This document shows, in pieces, positions 47,147 through 47,283 of a DNA stretch of 47,283 nucleotides. A program made the translations under genes and the position numbers. Below the pieces are notes generated by a model. The model was not told where the DNA came from and searched no databases. It saw only the letters and a program-made list of their open reading frames with translations. This DNA is from Glomus cerebriforme (Eukaryota; Glomeromycota; Glomeromycetes; Glomerales; Glomeraceae): the NCBI GenBank assembly GCA_003550305.1, contig QKYT01000233.1:51654-98936 (forward strand), read 5' to 3'. Numbering within the stretch: position 1 is the stretch's first letter; every line of letters begins with the position of its first letter.

Positions 47147-47283
47147 ATGGCTAGGCCAATTTGGACAAATGAATTGATAAATGAGTTGAAAAATATAGTC
47201 ATCAAGTAATATTGTTAAAATACTTATATTAAATTTTTAAAGTAATTTTATATTAAATTTAATTAAATTTATTAAATCAAATT
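47147..47283 (+). CDS. Possible 5' end of a gene cut by the window
   Basis: An ATG at 47147, just after an acceptor-like TTGTAG, starts MARPIWTNELINELKNIVIK and meets a TAA. Start sequences of this kind occur in HTH/Myb-like Rhizophagus proteins. If real, an intron would have to begin before the stop, beyond what can be judged here. Confidence 0.2.

Overview
The window looks like nuclear DNA of an arbuscular mycorrhizal fungus (Glomeromycotina), most likely Rhizophagus irregularis or a close relative. The evidence is very A+T-rich DNA with long A/T runs, genes with many short GTAAGT...TAG introns, and several protein families I associate with that genome (HMG-box, SAM, DUF4238, RNase III-fold and gag-like/coiled-coil families). 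The species call is inference; no database search was possible. I saw no tRNA, rRNA or CRISPR array.

Layout. 0.3-5.5 kb: a dead hAT transposase end, a GGTC/GACC-rich patch, a frameshifted DUF4238 gene (953-2261), then mostly empty DNA. 5.5-13.4 kb: three clean host genes whose exons I could join: a secreted class-3 lipase (-), a RING/TRAF-zinc-finger/LRR protein (+) and a three-exon HMG-box protein (-). 13.4-28.7 kb: a wrecked mobile-element block. It holds a Polinton/Maverick-type integrase beside an A32/FtsK-like packaging ATPase, a coiled-coil protein with a C-terminal membrane segment, a gag-like zinc-knuckle protein, a Cys-rich protein, other coiled-coil and lineage-specific ORFs, a SAM-domain relic and a tandem pair of another lineage-specific family. 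Nearly every ORF is cut by stops of the Gln/Arg/Trp-to-stop type, and a 523-bp palindromic MITE is inserted at a TA.

29.1-32.8 kb: a GC-richer locus whose first frame carries CAE and PCxxC deaminase-type zinc motifs and overlaps a second long frame, followed by the intact DUF4238 gene, which is an inverted copy of the one at 1-2 kb. 33.2-38.5 kb: two intron-rich housekeeping genes, divergent over 477 bp: mitochondrial-type NADP isocitrate dehydrogenase (17 exons, 455 aa) and a kaptin (KPTN) homologue (13 exons, 450 aa). 38.7-43.0 kb: two RNase III-fold paralogues in tandem and an F-box protein. 43.0-47.3 kb: no convincing gene, but minisatellites, palindromes and a second MITE of about 525 bp that shares an internal motif with the first.

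The host genes do not form one pathway. KPTN (a nutrient-sensing KICSTOR subunit in animals) and the isocitrate dehydrogenase share an intergenic region, but a functional link is not shown. The least explained object is the 15-25 kb element, which combines integrase, packaging ATPase and a gag-like protein with no reverse transcriptase or DNA polymerase visible.
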